A stretch of DNA of 64,000 bases from Takifugu bimaculatus (GCA_004026145.2 SWLE01000324.1:32501-96500); one strand, 5' to 3'; counted from the first letter of the stretch, positions 12,340 through 23,855 are shown. A program made the numbers and translations. Notes: a model not told the origin generated them from the sequence alone.

Positions 12340-12620
12340 CTACAGTTTAATAGATGGCTGTGCTCCTAAAAAGAGCAGCATTTGTGGCTCATAAACCTCA
12401 CAGACACTGCTATGCTCTTTAAACATTTTTATGATCGTGAATTTTTCAATCAAATATCTTCTCTTTGATAATGGCCAAAGCTGGATTCGAACTCTCCCTC
12501 TGGGGTCTTCAGGAGGTTTCAATCAGGTTGTCTGTTACAGCAATTGTCAACTGGCCCGTACCGGCCCGGGATCGATTCCCGGCCATGGCACCGATTCCCG
12601 GCCATGGCACATTGCTTTTA
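12340..12620. repeat. 5S-associated module with tRNA-like 3' end, copy 1
   Basis: This ~280-bp segment is repeated at 21,375-21,642. It ends with a sequence resembling the T-arm and acceptor end of a tRNA (GGGATCGATTCCCGGCCATGGCA), and in this copy the last ~19 bp are tandemly duplicated. A complete tRNA cloverleaf cannot be formed, so it looks like a SINE or tRNA-derived relic, not a gene. Confidence 0.5.
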
Positions 12621-12891
12621 AGTTGATTTCATTTATCGGAGTTGAATCTTGTTTGATTTTTTTGAAGGCGTTTCACCTCTCATCCAAGAGCCGATCCAGG
12701 CAGATTTGATGATATGACGCTCATAGGCTATATAGCCTTTTCTTTTTTGGGGAAATGGATTGGAGGCTGCTCCAACATTGAGGTTTGGACTGTGACAAAG
12801 CAAAATGGACAACCTCCACCAGGATAAGTGTTTCAAGAAAATAAGTTTGAGTGTATTAACTTCAAAAGGGCATTTTCTTGCACCTGCTTTC

Positions 12892-13010
12892 GCTTACGGC
12901 CATACCACCCTGAGAACGCCCGATCTCGTCCGATCTCGGAAACTAAGCAGGGTCGGGCCTGGTTAGTACTTGGATGGGAGACCGCCTGGGAATACCAGGT
13001 GCTGTAAGCT
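12892..13010 (+). rRNA. 5S ribosomal RNA gene
   Basis: A 119-bp sequence starting GCTTACGGCCATACCACC and ending in CCAGGTGCTGTAAGC matches the vertebrate 5S rRNA over its whole length, including the internal control region (CTAAGCAGGGTCGGGCC and TGGATGGGAGACCGCC). The 5' and 3' ends pair (GCTTAC with GTAAGC). A TTTTT terminator for RNA polymerase III follows immediately at 13,010-13,014. One visible departure from the usual box A is AACTAAGC in place of AGCTAAGC. It may be a dispersed functional gene or a pseudogene; a 5S-derived SINE is less likely because nothing SINE-like is fused to its 3' end. Confidence 0.9.
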
Positions 13011-13152
13011 TTTTGCACTCTTCCACTGGGTCAGCAGAGGCCGCCAGTGTTCCTGATAATTATCCAGCCAGATGTAATTCACTTCTTAAGTACTTCTAAC
13101 ATTGAGATTTATTGTTGCACTATTGTACATCGTTTGAGATTTAATATTTTAT

Positions 13153-13205
<53 letters not shown>

Positions 13206-13222
13206 TGCGTGTGTGTGTGTTT
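13153..13222. repeat. (GT)n/(GTGC)n microsatellite
   Basis: A run of GT dinucleotides passes into repeated GTGC and back to GT, about 70 bp. Confidence 0.95.
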
Positions 13223-13356
13223 GTGTTTAAATAAAATTGAATTTCCCACTTTGGTCCACACTATTGTCAACATTTCTGTCTTCAACAAAAGCCAACTCAA
13301 GGCGGCAGATTCCTGAATTGAAAACAATATCTAAAGAACTCAAGTATCATACTAAC

Positions 13357-13483
13357 AACACTAATATTCCATCTGTCTATCCCCAACTAAATTAACTCCA
13401 CACCTATCTCATCAGATTATTTGTAACAGAATAAGCAGATAACCCAGCATTTCCCTGTTCATATCTGCTACTTGCAATTTAGA
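13357..13483. repeat. Dispersed ~125-bp direct repeat, copy 2
   Basis: Near-identical to 12,181-12,310, including CCATCTGTCTATCCCCAACT and CCCTGTTCATATCTGCTACT. It lies on the far side of the 5S rRNA gene in the same orientation. Confidence 0.7.
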
Positions 13484-14129
13484 AAGCGGGATTATGGGGT
13501 TACTGGAAATGTCTCTTTATTGTATAGGGACATAGAAAACTTTATTTTGTGGGTGTGTAATTTACCTATTGTATTGATTTGTCCTTAAAGTCTAATGGTG
13601 GCCAGCAAGGCTGCTGGACTCGTTCAGCCCCAGAGGTTTCACACACTGGGCCCCTGGGCCCGGGACCCCTGGGCTCCCCCATGGGCCCTGGACTTATCTC
13701 CATACACTGCATAAATGGCTGATGCTAATGCACTTTGATGCACTAATGCACTTAAACTTTGAATTTTCAGGTTCCAGTTCAGATGATGAATATTGAGAAG
13801 AGATTTGAAACCTATCGTGACCAGATGTTTAACACATCGGTCCTTCACCTCCCATTTAACAGCTCTCACTCCATGTTGCTGCTGTTGCTGGACGACATGG
13901 CAAAACTGGAGAATGCAATTTCTGCCGCTCATGTTACCAAATGGCTGAAATGGATGAAATACAGGTGTGGAATTGCATCACATATAAAGAGCCTTAAAAA
14001 AGAAACAGTTGCCTTGTAGAGTCTCACTTTATTCCTCCTTAGAATGTTTCTGAATCCACTCTTAAAATAAAATAGGTGGCTGAATAGCACAATTTTAATG
14101 TGGTTTGATACAACACAACACTGGATGAT

Positions 14130-14600
14130 CTCAGCTGAAGATCCTGGAGCTGGCATATGTATTTACCCACGTATAATGCTGCCTGCTAAAGTATAACCGC
14201 ACAGAGAGGCCTGCATACACGTGCAACGCTATTGTGGAACGACGGGGGCGCACAGTCCAGGAAGGCCAGATGAATGTGACGTAATCATCTGTGGTTGAGA
14301 ACGCCTTCAGTTCTCTTGTTAGAATCTTGACCCAGGTGTCGTCCACATATCTGAACCAGTGGCTTGGGCCGGTTCCTGTGAAGGATGTCGGGCTCGGGTT
14401 TCAACCTTCTCCCAGTATACTGTAGACTGGCAACTATGGGAGATACTGGTGAGCCCGTTGCACCACCATGGTTCTGCCTGTAGAGGCCTTCTCTGTACTG
14501 GAGGTAGTGGGTCAGTAACTGGGAGTTGATGGTTGGGATCAAGTTGAGCTCTGCTGGCAGCTCTACCAAAGTCTAAATGTTTTCCATATGAATCCAATTC
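14130..14600 (-). mobile_element. Penelope-like reverse transcriptase fragment
   Basis: The minus strand encodes ATGSPVSPIVA followed, after a frame change, by RYVDDTWVK, the paired RT motifs characteristic of Penelope-like elements (catalytic YVDD). Upstream coding gives LIPTINSQLLTHYLQYREGLY. Only a few hundred bases survive. The part at 14,505-14,580 also occurs inverted at 24,225-24,296, as part of the inverted duplication that contains the two MGC(C/S)CS genes. Confidence 0.7.
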
Positions 14601-14942
14601 TGCTAATGTGGTGGCGCTTCTTCGTGTCAGGGCAGACTCGTGCGCGGGGCTCGTGCACATGAGGGTTAGGCTGGTTTGATGCAAGTCACAGTGGGGTGGG
14701 GGCGGGGCTTGTGTAGCATGTGCCGGCCGCTCTCAAACTGTAGCCAAACTCGGCCTTGCTCACGCCCTGATGATTGGCGGGGGCGTGAGCCCCTCACCTG
14801 TGCTAGTCTGGGCTGGGGAGGGGGCGAGGCGGGACTTTCCTCTTTCTCCATGAGGCTGGAGCAGCGAACGGATCTGTTATTGACTGAGTGTGTTTGGTCA
14901 TGGCAGTGGCTTTTTTGTTGTTTCTGCTTCAGGCTTCAGAAG

Positions 14943-16022
14943 ATGGGGTGCTGCTGTAGTAAGACTGACGAGTGGAGAGACAGCGACAGCGACAGCGACA
15001 GCGAAAGCATCAGCGGCATCGACAGTGACATCAGCAGTCTGTCAGACATCCTGCACTACAGTGGATGGAGGACGGTGATGGTGGAGCACAGGCAGCACAC
15101 CACCGCAGGAACCCAGCATGCATGGTTGGATGCAGATCTTAAAGGAGACAGCAGATGTAAGGAGGAACCTGAGGTTCTTAGGAACCCAACACGTGGTGTC
15201 GGGCCCACCCTTGAATCACATCCCTGTGTGGCGTTGGACAGACTGAGCACAGGCGGAGAGGAAAACACTCCAGATGGGTCAAAGCCGTCCAAACCGGTCC
15301 AGTCAACTCTTGTTGAGCCGCTGTCCGTTGCCTTCATGGTGACTGAGGCATCAGGTGACCATCAGAGGCCGAAGGTAGATCCAAAACCCCAACGCGATGA
15401 TAAGGGCGGCGAGGAGTTACATGTGTTAACGACGGCTCCGCCTCAGGCCTTCAAAACAACGACCCGCAGCTTCGGCTGCATGTGCGACATTGATGCTGAT
15501 GACCTTGAGCAAGAGCAGAGCCAGTGTGCAACAGCAGGAGCAACAGATGAGTCCATCAACCGTGCTGCAAACCAGGTTATTAACACCTCCTCCTGGACCA
15601 GACCCTGGTTCATTCCACACACCCCCTCCTGGACCAGACCCTGGTTCATTCCACACACCCCCTCCTGGACCAGACCCTGGTTCATTCCAAACACCTCCTC
15701 CTGGACCAGACCCTGGTTCATTCCAAACACCTCCTCCTGGACCATACCCTGGATTATTCCACACACCTCCTCCTGGACCAGACTCTGGTTCATTCCAAAC
15801 ACCTCCTCCTGGACCAGACCCTGGTTCATTGCAAACACCTCCTCCTGGACCAGACCCTGGTTCATTCCACACACCTCCTCATGGACCAGACCCTGGTTCA
15901 TTCCACACACCTCCTCATGGACCAGACTCTGGTTTATTCCACACACCTCCCCATGGACCAGACGCTCCACCAAACGTCTCCCAGCATCTCCACGTCCTAC
16001 CACAGTCACTGTGCACTGTTAG
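14943..16022 (+). pseudogene. Unrecognised MGCCCS gene, copy 1, frameshifted and truncated
   Basis: The reading frame opens with MGCCCSKTDEW, an N-terminus fitting Gly2 myristoylation plus Cys palmitoylation (inference), then an acidic Ser/Asp run. An acceptor (CTGCTTCAG) lies just upstream of the ATG. It is a paralogue of the minus-strand gene at 22,167-23,855, sharing the start, the EEN(T)(P/L)DGSKPSKPVQ segment and the Pro-rich repeat. In this copy a short deletion before the repeat (GATGAGTCC against GATGAGCCTGGTCC in the paralogue) moves translation out of the Pro-rich frame into a different open frame (SWTRPWFIPHTP units) that ends at 16,022. The paralogue's two downstream exons are not found here. 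Confidence 0.65.
15590..15965. repeat. 36-bp tandem repeat within the MGCCCS gene
   Basis: About ten to eleven units of 36 bp (core CTCCTGGACCAGACCCTGG). As the period is a multiple of three, the forward frames stay open and encode different peptide repeats, PPPGPDPGSFHT in one and SWTRPWFIPHTP in another. The paralogue uses the Pro-rich frame. Confidence 0.95.
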
Positions 16023-16504
16023 TAACAATGCGTGGACGTCTCCTGCTTCTGTGGCCGACAATTGATCATCTCTGGCCAATCTATGATGTTCAGAGTTCTC
16101 TTTTCGTGGTCATTTAAATAGATAAATCTAAATGTAAAGGCACCATATGTCCAGCAAGTGGCAGTGTTCGTTTTTATAAAGTAGTTCCAGATTTCCTACC
16201 GTGCAGGATACTGCAAACAGAAATGATCTGAATTGTCTTCAAAAGATCACAGCTTATATGGGTAGAGATTTCCCTCTCCTCATCCCTCTCTGTGTCTTAC
16301 TCACCATCATTGTTCACCTCTGAAACAAGCCTCCAAAATCAATTTGTCACTTTCCTTTATTCTTTCTTTATTTACACATCACCATTTTACAGGAATATTA
16401 TTACAATTATTGTGTTAAAGCCATATTTCAATGTGCAGTTTTGCATGAAAATATACAAAAATAAAGTTGGATCTGTTATATATCTGCCTCCTTTTGTCTC
16501 ACTG
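16023..16504. other. No gene seen
   Basis: A/T-rich sequence with short unrecognised open frames; no repeat or RNA gene identified. Confidence 0.4.
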
Positions 16505-16795
16505 TTAGGAAACGGTGCCTGATTTCCTGTTGCGCTTTGCTCGACTTGTGGCTGAAAAGCAGATAAACTCAAAGTGTTTGCTCTGGTCCATGTTGGGGAA
16601 GGGAGGGGGGCCTGCGTGGAGCCTCTTGATGAAGTGGACCTCTCTTTGGTTCTGCCTTGTCCTGGAGGCTTTGATGGGCCTCCCTTTCCGACTGAAGGCA
16701 ACGTACCAGCCTTCAACCTTAGCATTCTGCAGAGCTGTGTAATTGTTTTCCAGCACTATCTCTGAGAAGATGCACTCCCTGCTCCGACCATTGGG
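16505..16795 (-). CDS. Terminal exon of an FGF8/17/18-subfamily growth factor (FGF17-like)
   Basis: The exon begins after a TTTTTGTGTTCCAG acceptor and ends at TAA. It encodes 96 residues of the FGF beta-trefoil core: ECIFSEIVLENNYTALQNAK, EGWYVAFSRKGRP, TRQNQREVHFIKRL, and a tail with PFPN...FEF followed by basic residues. The VLENNYTALQNAK and REVHF(M/I)KRL blocks define the FGF8/17/18/24 group, and the PFPN..FEF tail is closest to FGF17 as I know it. These are secreted ligands signalling through FGF receptors. No upstream FGF exon is recognisable on the minus strand to the right, where a LINE occupies 17.4-21 kb, so the gene may have a long repeat-filled intron or this may be an orphan exon. 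The usual Tyr in NAKYEGW is Val here. Confidence 0.8.
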   Translation of the reverse strand, partial: PNGRSRECIFSEIVLENNYTALQNAKVEGWYVAFSRKGRPIKASRTRQNQREVHFIKRLHAGPPPFPNMDQSKHFEFICFSATSRAKRNRKSGTVS

Positions 16796-17380
16796 CTGGA
16801 ACACAAAAAGGTTCTCCATTAATCCATTAACTGTCCCATCTGGACATTACAGACGGGAGACAGCTAAAGACGTGTTTCTGAGCTACAGCAACTAGTGGAG
16901 CAGGTAACGGGGCCCCTTTTGAGAACCCCCAAATGTCCCCGTAGCAGCTGTAACGGTACGTTAGTAGTGACGGTACCACCAGCTCAGCTAAAAGGCGGCT
17001 ACAGGTTCAAACACAGACATGTTTTGGTTCTGAATTTTGATAGTTGATCCCACTCCAAACACTGGCTGCCAGTGAGGATGGATGCAGGTTCCATGCCTCT
17101 GATGTCTTCACTGACATGAAACAGGTGAACATCAACCCTACTGAAATGTTCAGGTGAGGGGCCTAATGTCAATTGTGCTCATTATCAGTGTTTTCTACAG
17201 CAAATGTGTGTGTATGTGTGTGTATGTGAGAGAGAGAATAATTATTATATTGTTATCATTTAAATGCATTTGTATGTTTAGCACCTAAGTGCATGGAGAA
17301 GAAACAGTGTTTTTCACCTCTCTTGATTTAGTACACTTGTCCAGAGCACCAGATTTACTGTGAGGTTGTTATCTGAAACC
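16796..17380. other. No gene seen
   Basis: Would be intron of the FGF-like gene if that gene is intact. Contains a short (GT)n/(GTAT)n tract near 17,205-17,230 and no recognised exon. Confidence 0.4.
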
Positions 17381-20300
17381 CTAAAAGCATCTTGGGAGAA
17401 GGTGAAAATTCCACATGGATAATGAGCTGATGTGAATAAAGGAAGGAGATTTGCAGGGGAGCAGCAGAGCGACGGAGGGTGTTCCAGAGTGAACTGCTGC
17501 TCGCTCTCCCTTGCAAGGTACCTGTGTTTGTGTCTTTTGTTGATTCACGCAAGGTTTTGCTGGGTTGCTCTGTTTCAACTCTAATATCCAGCCTGGAAGT
17601 AACAAATGCTGGACTAACTTTTCAGCATCATGGTGGGTCAGTAGCTTCCTGATCTTTGTGATGTTCCTCAGGTGAAAAAAGGCACTTCTAGAGACTAATT
17701 TAATGTGTGAGTTGAAGGAGAGATTTTGGTCAAAAGTTACTTCTAGATTCCTCACAGAGAGACTAGATGTTAATGAGATACCATCTAGAGTGATCATGTG
17801 ATCTAATCTATCTCTGAGAGGTTCAGGACCAAACACCATGACCTCAGTTTTTCCTGGGTTAAGGAGGAGGAAATTTGAAGACATCCAGGACTTTATGTCT
17901 TTAAGACAGGTCTGAAGCTTCACTAACTTCTCTGTCTCCTCTGGTTTCATGGATAAATAAAGCTGAGTGTCATCAGCATAACAATGAACATTTATCCCAT
18001 GCTGCCGAATAATGTTCCCTAAGGGAAGCATGTACAAGGTGAAGAGGATTGGTCCAAGTCCAGAACCTTGAGGAACTCCATGGCTAACCCACTGTATGAG
18101 GAGGGAACACCATGGACATGAGCAAACTGGTATCTATCAGATAAATATGATCTAAACCAGTCTAGTGCTGTCCCTTTAATCCCAATCACATGTTCCAGTC
18201 TCTGTAACAGGATGCTGTGATCAACTGTATCAAAAGCAGCACTGAGGTCCAGCAGAACCAGCATAGAGACCAGTCCATGATCGGAAGCTATGAGAAGGTC
18301 ATTAGTGACTTTAAGAAGTGCTGTTTCTGTGCTGTGGTGAGCTCTAAAGCCTGACTGAAACATCTCAAACAGGCTGTTCCTCTGCAGGTGCTCCAGTAAC
18401 TGAGTCACCACCACCTTCTCTAGAACTTTAGAGATAAAAGGAAGGTTGGATATCGGCCTATAATTTGCTAATACGTCAGGATCCAGTGATGGTTTTTTAA
18501 GCAACGGCTTAATCACTGCCACCTTGTAGGACCGGGGTACATAACCTGACACTAAAGAACCATTGATCTGGTCCAGGATAGAACTGCCTATCAATGGTAA
18601 AACATCCTTCAACAGGTGTGTTGGGATGGGATCTAAAAGACACGTGGTGGTCTTGGATTTCTGAATTAGCGATGACGCCTCAGAAAAATATATAGGGCTG
18701 AAGGAGCTTAAGGGCTCGTTGGAGAACCTGTATGTTCCCACAGTCGGCACATCTGGTGATGGTCCAGTTGTTGGGATGGCCTGGTTAGCTTTCTCTCTGA
18801 TAGCTAGAACTTTATCAGTGAAGAAGCTCATGAAGTCTTCACCACTCAGGGAAGAAGGGATACGTGGATCTAAAACACGTGACTCTTAGTTAATTTGGCG
18901 ACAGTGCTGAAGAGAAACCTGGGGTTGTTCTTATTTTCCTCAATCAAAGAAGAAAAATAAGCTGTTCTAGCCTTGCGAAGGGCCTTTTTGTAAACTAATA
19001 GACAGTCTTTCCAGGCTACATGATAGCTGTCTATTTTACAAGAATGCCACTTCCTTTCCAGTCTTCGCGCTTTCTGCTTGAGGGTCCTGATATGTGAATT
19101 ATACCAAGGGGCCACACCTCCTCTGAGTTACTATTTTCTTTTTCAGGGGGGCAACAGAATCAAGCGTGATTCTCAGTGAGGTTGCTGCACCTTCAGCAAT
19201 AGAGTCAACCTCAGCAGGGCTCAGATTATAATGATTGATCCCTGGGGAAACACACTGTGGTCCTGGGATCAGCACAGAGATCACTTCCTTAAACCTAGCT
19301 ACAGCATTATCTGAAAGACATCTGCTATAGTAAGACTTTGTTCTGAGCATAGAAGAATCCTTAATCATAAATGTAAAAGTGATCAAAGAATGGTCTGACA
19401 GGACTGGGTTCTGAGGGAACACTGACACATGTTCTACCTCAACACCATAAGTCAGAACTAGATATAAGTTGTGGTTAAAGCTGTGAGTTGGTTGGTTTAT
19501 CTGCTGGAGGAAACCAACTGACTCAAGTAATGAAATGAAGCCATTTCTAAAGCTGTCATTTATAACGTCCATATGGATATTAAAGTCTCCAATGATAATG
19601 ACTTTTTCCGTTCTAAGGACCAAGTCAGATAAGATAATCAGAGAACTCAGACAGGAACTCTGAATGTGGCCCAGCAGGGGGCCGATATACAACTACAAAC
19701 AGAAGTGGCTTTTCTGCCTTCCAGTTCAGATGAGTGATGCCAAGAGTCAGGCTTTCAAATGAACTGAAGCTATGTTTTGGTCTGGGATTAATTAATAACT
19801 TGGAGTGATAGATTGCTGCCACTCCTCCTCCTCGACCAGTAACACGAGGAATATGATAATTAAGATGGGTAGGAGGAGTAGATTCATTTAAGCTAACATA
19901 CTCCTCCTGAAGCCAGGTCTCAGTGAGACAAAATAAATCAATGTGATGATCCGCTATCAGGTCGGGCACTAACAGGGATTTACACAAAAGAGATCTAATA
20001 TTTAACAGTCCACACTTAATTGTGATATTAGTTTCTCCAACTTGTACTTTGGTATTAATTTTAATAAGATTATGGTGATTGACCGCTCCCCTGCTCTGTG
20101 CTTGGGGAACTTTTAACCGTGGAACAGAGACTACCTCTATAGTGTTAAATATGTTATTGTTGGTGGATGAGGGTTCTATGGAAGCAGCAGAGAGGTGTGT
20201 AAGACTACAACTCTGCATCCTGGTCTGGACCCTGGATTGTCAGGTCACTTTGGGTCTAATAAAATTAGCCAGGTTACTAGAAATGAGAGAGGCACCATCC

Positions 20301-20977
20301 CGTGTGGGATGGACACCGTCTCTCCTGATCAGACCAGGTTTTCCCCAAAAAGTGTTCCAACTGTCTAAAGGCCACCTGGTTATCGGGGCACCACCGTGAC
20401 AGCGACGACATGCGGCTAAACATCTCCTCGCTGGCCAGATTGGGGAGGGGACCAGAGAATGCAACGGAGTCCCACATCGTTTTTGCGTAGTTACACACCG
20501 ACTCCAAGTTAATTCTGGTGACCTCCGACTGACGAAGCCGGGTGTCGTTGGCTCCGACGTGAATAATAACTTTACCAAATTTACGTTTACGTCTCGCCAG
20601 CAGCCGTAAATTTGCTTCTATGTCGCCCGCTCCGGCCCCCGGAATGCTCTTAACTATGGTCGCTGGAGTCGCCAGTTACCAGGGTCGGTTTCTCAGCGGG
20701 TGTGTCGCCGAGTGGGGAAAAACGGTTAGCCACGGGAAGCGGGTGGTGGGGCACCGCGGGCCTTTGTTTTGGGGCTCCGCTTCCTGCGAACCGTCACCCA
20801 GCCACCCTGGCTAGCCGGCTGCTCGGCAGCTGCCGGGGGACCGCTAGCTGAAGCTACGCTAGGCGGCTCCGCAGCAGCTAGCTTCTCCTGGCTACCTGAC
20901 GCAACTCCAGCTAACTCCAAGCTGCGGAACCGCGTCTCAAGCTCGCTAAGTCTCGCCTCCATAGCCATAAATAAACT
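17381..20977 (-). mobile_element. L2/CR1-like LINE, nearly full length, decayed
   Basis: Reading leftward: an ORF1 start (MEARLSELETRFRSLEL, short coiled coil) at about 20,960; a broken SGNH-hydrolase-like ORF1 part (GANDTRLRQSEVTRI spread over two frames near 20,500-20,570); an APE-type endonuclease (IKCGLLNIRSL, LTETWL, VVVYRPP, IIGDFNIHMD) at about 20,050-19,550; then a reverse transcriptase with DPIPTHLLK, YRPISNLPF, FRAHHSTETALL, LLDLSAAFDTVDH and YADDTQLY to about 17,600. Frames change several times, so it is not active. ORF1 with an esterase-like domain plus APE and RT is the CR1/L2 organisation. Its 5' end reaches near 21,060. Confidence 0.85.
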
Positions 20978-21284
20978 CCACTTTGTGCACCTATTCCCTT
21001 CACTAAGGGAGGCAGAGGAGTAATTAAACACTTCGCACGCTGAACAGACAAAGACACCGAGTGAAACAGACGGTGAGGCCATGCTAACGCTAATAATCGG
21101 CGAAGCCCTGTATTTGTTTAATATGGGTTGTTTCTCACTGTTGACTAGAATGTCCCAAGTGTTCAAAATTTTAAGTAAAGTGAATACAATACACCAAGTG
21201 TTCAATATTAAGTGAATACGGCACCCCGTGCACAATGCAACCAACGAACGATAGAGACGACAGAAAAGTGACGCAATGCTCACG

Positions 21285-21642
21285 CACAGAATAAGCAGAT
21301 AATGTAGCATTTCCCTGTTCATATCTGCTACTTGCAATTTAGAATTTGTCAATAAAACTATGCTATGACACAAACTACAGTTTAATAGATGGCTGTGCTC
21401 CTAAAAAGAGCAGCATTTGTGGCTCATAAACCTCACAGACTCTGCTATGCATTTTAAACATTTTTATGATCGTGAATTTTTCAAACAAATATCTTCTATT
21501 TGATAATGCCCAAAGCTGGATTCGAACTCTCCCTCTGGGGTCTTCAGGAGGTTTCAATCAGGTTGTCTGTTACAGCAATTGTCAACTGGCCCGCACCGGC
21601 CCGGGATCGATTCCCGGCCATGGCACATTGCTTTTAAGTTAG
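21285..21642. repeat. 5S-associated module, copy 2
   Basis: Repeats the 12,250-12,620 segment (CATTTCCCTGTTCATATCTG, then the region ending in the tRNA-like GATCGATTCCCGGCCATGGCA) but is joined directly to the 3' half of a 5S gene, lacking the ~270 bp that separate them in copy 1. Confidence 0.7.
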
Positions 21643-21713
21643 GAAGCTAAGCAGGGTCGGGCCTGGTTAGTACTTGGATGGGAGACCGCCTGGGAATACC
21701 AGGTTCTGTAAGC
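21643..21713 (+). pseudogene. 5S rRNA, 3' fragment
   Basis: About 70 bp matching the 3' part of the 5S gene at 12,892, from AAGCTAAGCAGGGTCGGG through TGGATGGGAGACCGCC to TGTAAGC and TTTTT. The 5' half is missing, so it cannot yield 5S rRNA. Confidence 0.9.
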
Positions 21714-22166
21714 TTTTTGCACTCCTCCACTTTACGTCCATCAGTAACTCACCTGTACCTGGACATTCTTCACACATTCATGTTTAAATGGTGTTTAAAC
21801 ACTTGTAATGGTTTTTAACACTCATCAAAGTCAGTGTTTTCAGATTCTGTGATTCTCAAATAAAAGCCGAACAAACTCAGTACCAACATGAGATTAAAAA
21901 GATGCAAACAGACATATTGCTCAGTGCTTTTTAATAGAAGAAATCAGAATGATAAGCATCAATTATGCAGGTGTGTTTAAAGAAAAACACTGGAACATTC
22001 AAACATGGGAACAGAACCTGGATTTTTTTTAAAAAGACCCTAAACAAACTAAAGAAAAAAATCCCCTAAAGCAGCAATTGAAGAGTTGATTTTGTTCAGC
22101 TTCTTTTGTAAAGACTGAAAACCAAATATCCATAGCGATCCATTCATAGCCTTGCATATCTCAGCT

Positions 22167-23855
22167 TTAGTGGACGGCGAGTCCCAGCTGATTGGGCTCT
22201 TGTTCTGGGTAGGGGGGGCTCAGGTCTGGGGGTGGGGCACGCTTCCGTGGGGGCATCATCAAGACCTGTGCGTACGTCAGTTTGGAGCCCACCTGAAAAG
22301 TCAGAGAACCAGGATTTAGTTTCCACCATGAGCATCTTTGCAACAGGTCTGCTATAACCTGGGGTATTTGTCCTGTCAGGGGTCTTAAACCCAATAAATG
22401 TTGATGTGTCTGTGACCAATCGGGGCATTCACTTTATGAATGAGTAACATGAATGGACACAATTAAATCAAGCATCAAATTAAGCATCAAAAACAACTCA
22501 ACACCCAAAACTTACTTGCTGTCCTGGCGGATGAGCTGGTTGGTCGTCAGCCTTGGTCTTTGAACTCTGCTCCAGACCCCTGAAGAGGAACAGGTCTCAG
22601 GTGTTACGAAGTTCTCCACAAGTGAAATAAAGTGTGAGCGAGGGTGGGGGCCATAAACTTACCGATTCAACATTGGCCCACAATTCTGAGCCTTGGAGGG
22701 CTGGAGCTCCGACACTGGCCCTGGGGTGTCCACACGGCCCCCCCTCTGGGGGAACCCAGCCTGGGGTGTGCCCTGGGACCACACCGTTGCCTTCGGCTTG
22801 TCCCCGCTGTTGCCCCCTTCAGCCATCACCCGCCGCTCAGGACAGACGGCGTCAATCTTGGAAGATGGAGTAGGAGCATCTCCACCAGCACCAGGGGGCA
22901 AAGTTTGAGTGCCAACATCCTGACACTCAGGTCTCGGGGTGCCCAGGTCTTCGAGTGTTTTATAAAAGCAAATTGAGACTGAGGGACCATCGCCCTCTTC
23001 TCGGCTTGGGATTTTCCTTACGCGGGAATTCACAGGAAGCCACGGACGTTGGAGCGCCGCATTGTCCTGCCAGTCGATCTCGGATTTGGTGAATCCACGG
23101 TGAGTTTGTTGAAAGATATGTGGCGAAAATCCCATGGTCAGACGCACATTGACCTCGCTCAATAGAGACAGTTCAGGAGGTGGTGGTAATAAACCAGTTT
23201 CTGGTTCAGGAAGTGGTGGTAATAAACCAGTGTCTGGTTCAAGAGGAGGTGGTAATAAACTGGTTTCTGTTTCAGGAGGTGGTGGTAATAAACCAGCTTC
23301 TGGTTCAGGAGGTGGTGGTAATAAACCAGTGTCTGGTTCAGGAGGTGGTGGTAAAAAAACAGTTTCTGGTTCAGGAGGTGGTGGTAATAAACCAGTGTCT
23401 GGTTCAGGAGGTGGTGGTAATAAACCAGTGTCTGGTTCAAGAGGTGGTGGTAATAAACTGGTTTCTGGTTCAGGAGGTGGTGGTAATAAACCAGTTTCTG
23501 GTTCAGGAGGAGGTGGTAATAAACTGTTTTTCAGAACCGTGGATGGACCAGGCTCATCTGTTGCACACTGGACCGGTTTGGACGGCTTTGACCCATCGAG
23601 AGTGTTTTCCTCTCTGCCTGTGCTCAGTCTGGGCAGCGCCACACGGGGATGTGACTCCAGGGGTTCCTCACATGTGCCACTGCCGTCTCCTTTAACCTCC
23701 TCATCCAAGCATGCATGCTGGGTCACTGCGGAGGTGTGCTGCCTCAGCTCCACCGTCTTCGTGCTCCGTCTAACGAAGGGTGGGAGTTCTGACAGACTGC
23801 TGTCGCTGTCGCTGTCACTCCACTCGTCAGAAGAAGTGCTACAGGAACAGCCCAT
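22167..23855 (-). CDS. Unrecognised MGCSCS gene, copy 2 (three coding exons, open)
   Basis: Coding exons: 23,855-22,663, 22,579-22,516 and 22,292-22,167, with GTAAGT donors and T-rich CAG acceptors; the exon phases join in frame and end at TAA. The protein starts MGCSCSTSSDEWSDSDSD, a likely myristoylation/palmitoylation signal (inference) plus an acidic stretch. It contains about eleven 11-residue LLPPPPEPETG-type repeats and ends in a Pro-rich tail with MMPPRKRAPPPD. An acceptor precedes the ATG by about 10 bases, implying a 5' non-coding exon. I do not recognise the family; a membrane-tethered, Pro-rich adaptor-like protein would fit but is speculation. The copy at 14,943 is its broken inverted paralogue. 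Confidence 0.65.
23172..23535. repeat. 33-bp tandem repeat in the MGCSCS gene
   Basis: About eleven units with core CTGGTTCAGGAGGTGGTGGTAATAAACCAG (plus strand), coding for the Pro-rich repeat on the minus strand. The matching repeat in the inverted paralogue has a 36-bp period. Confidence 0.95.

Noticed and set aside
12470..12610. Possible tRNA gene with CGATTCCCGGCCA end, or on the other strand AGTTCGAATCC
   Set aside because: No matching acceptor 5' strand, D-arm or anticodon arm can be placed on either strand.
15426..16009. Two long minus-strand open frames across the 36-bp repeat
   Set aside because: They are mirror frames of a tandem repeat whose period is a multiple of three; no independent coding evidence.
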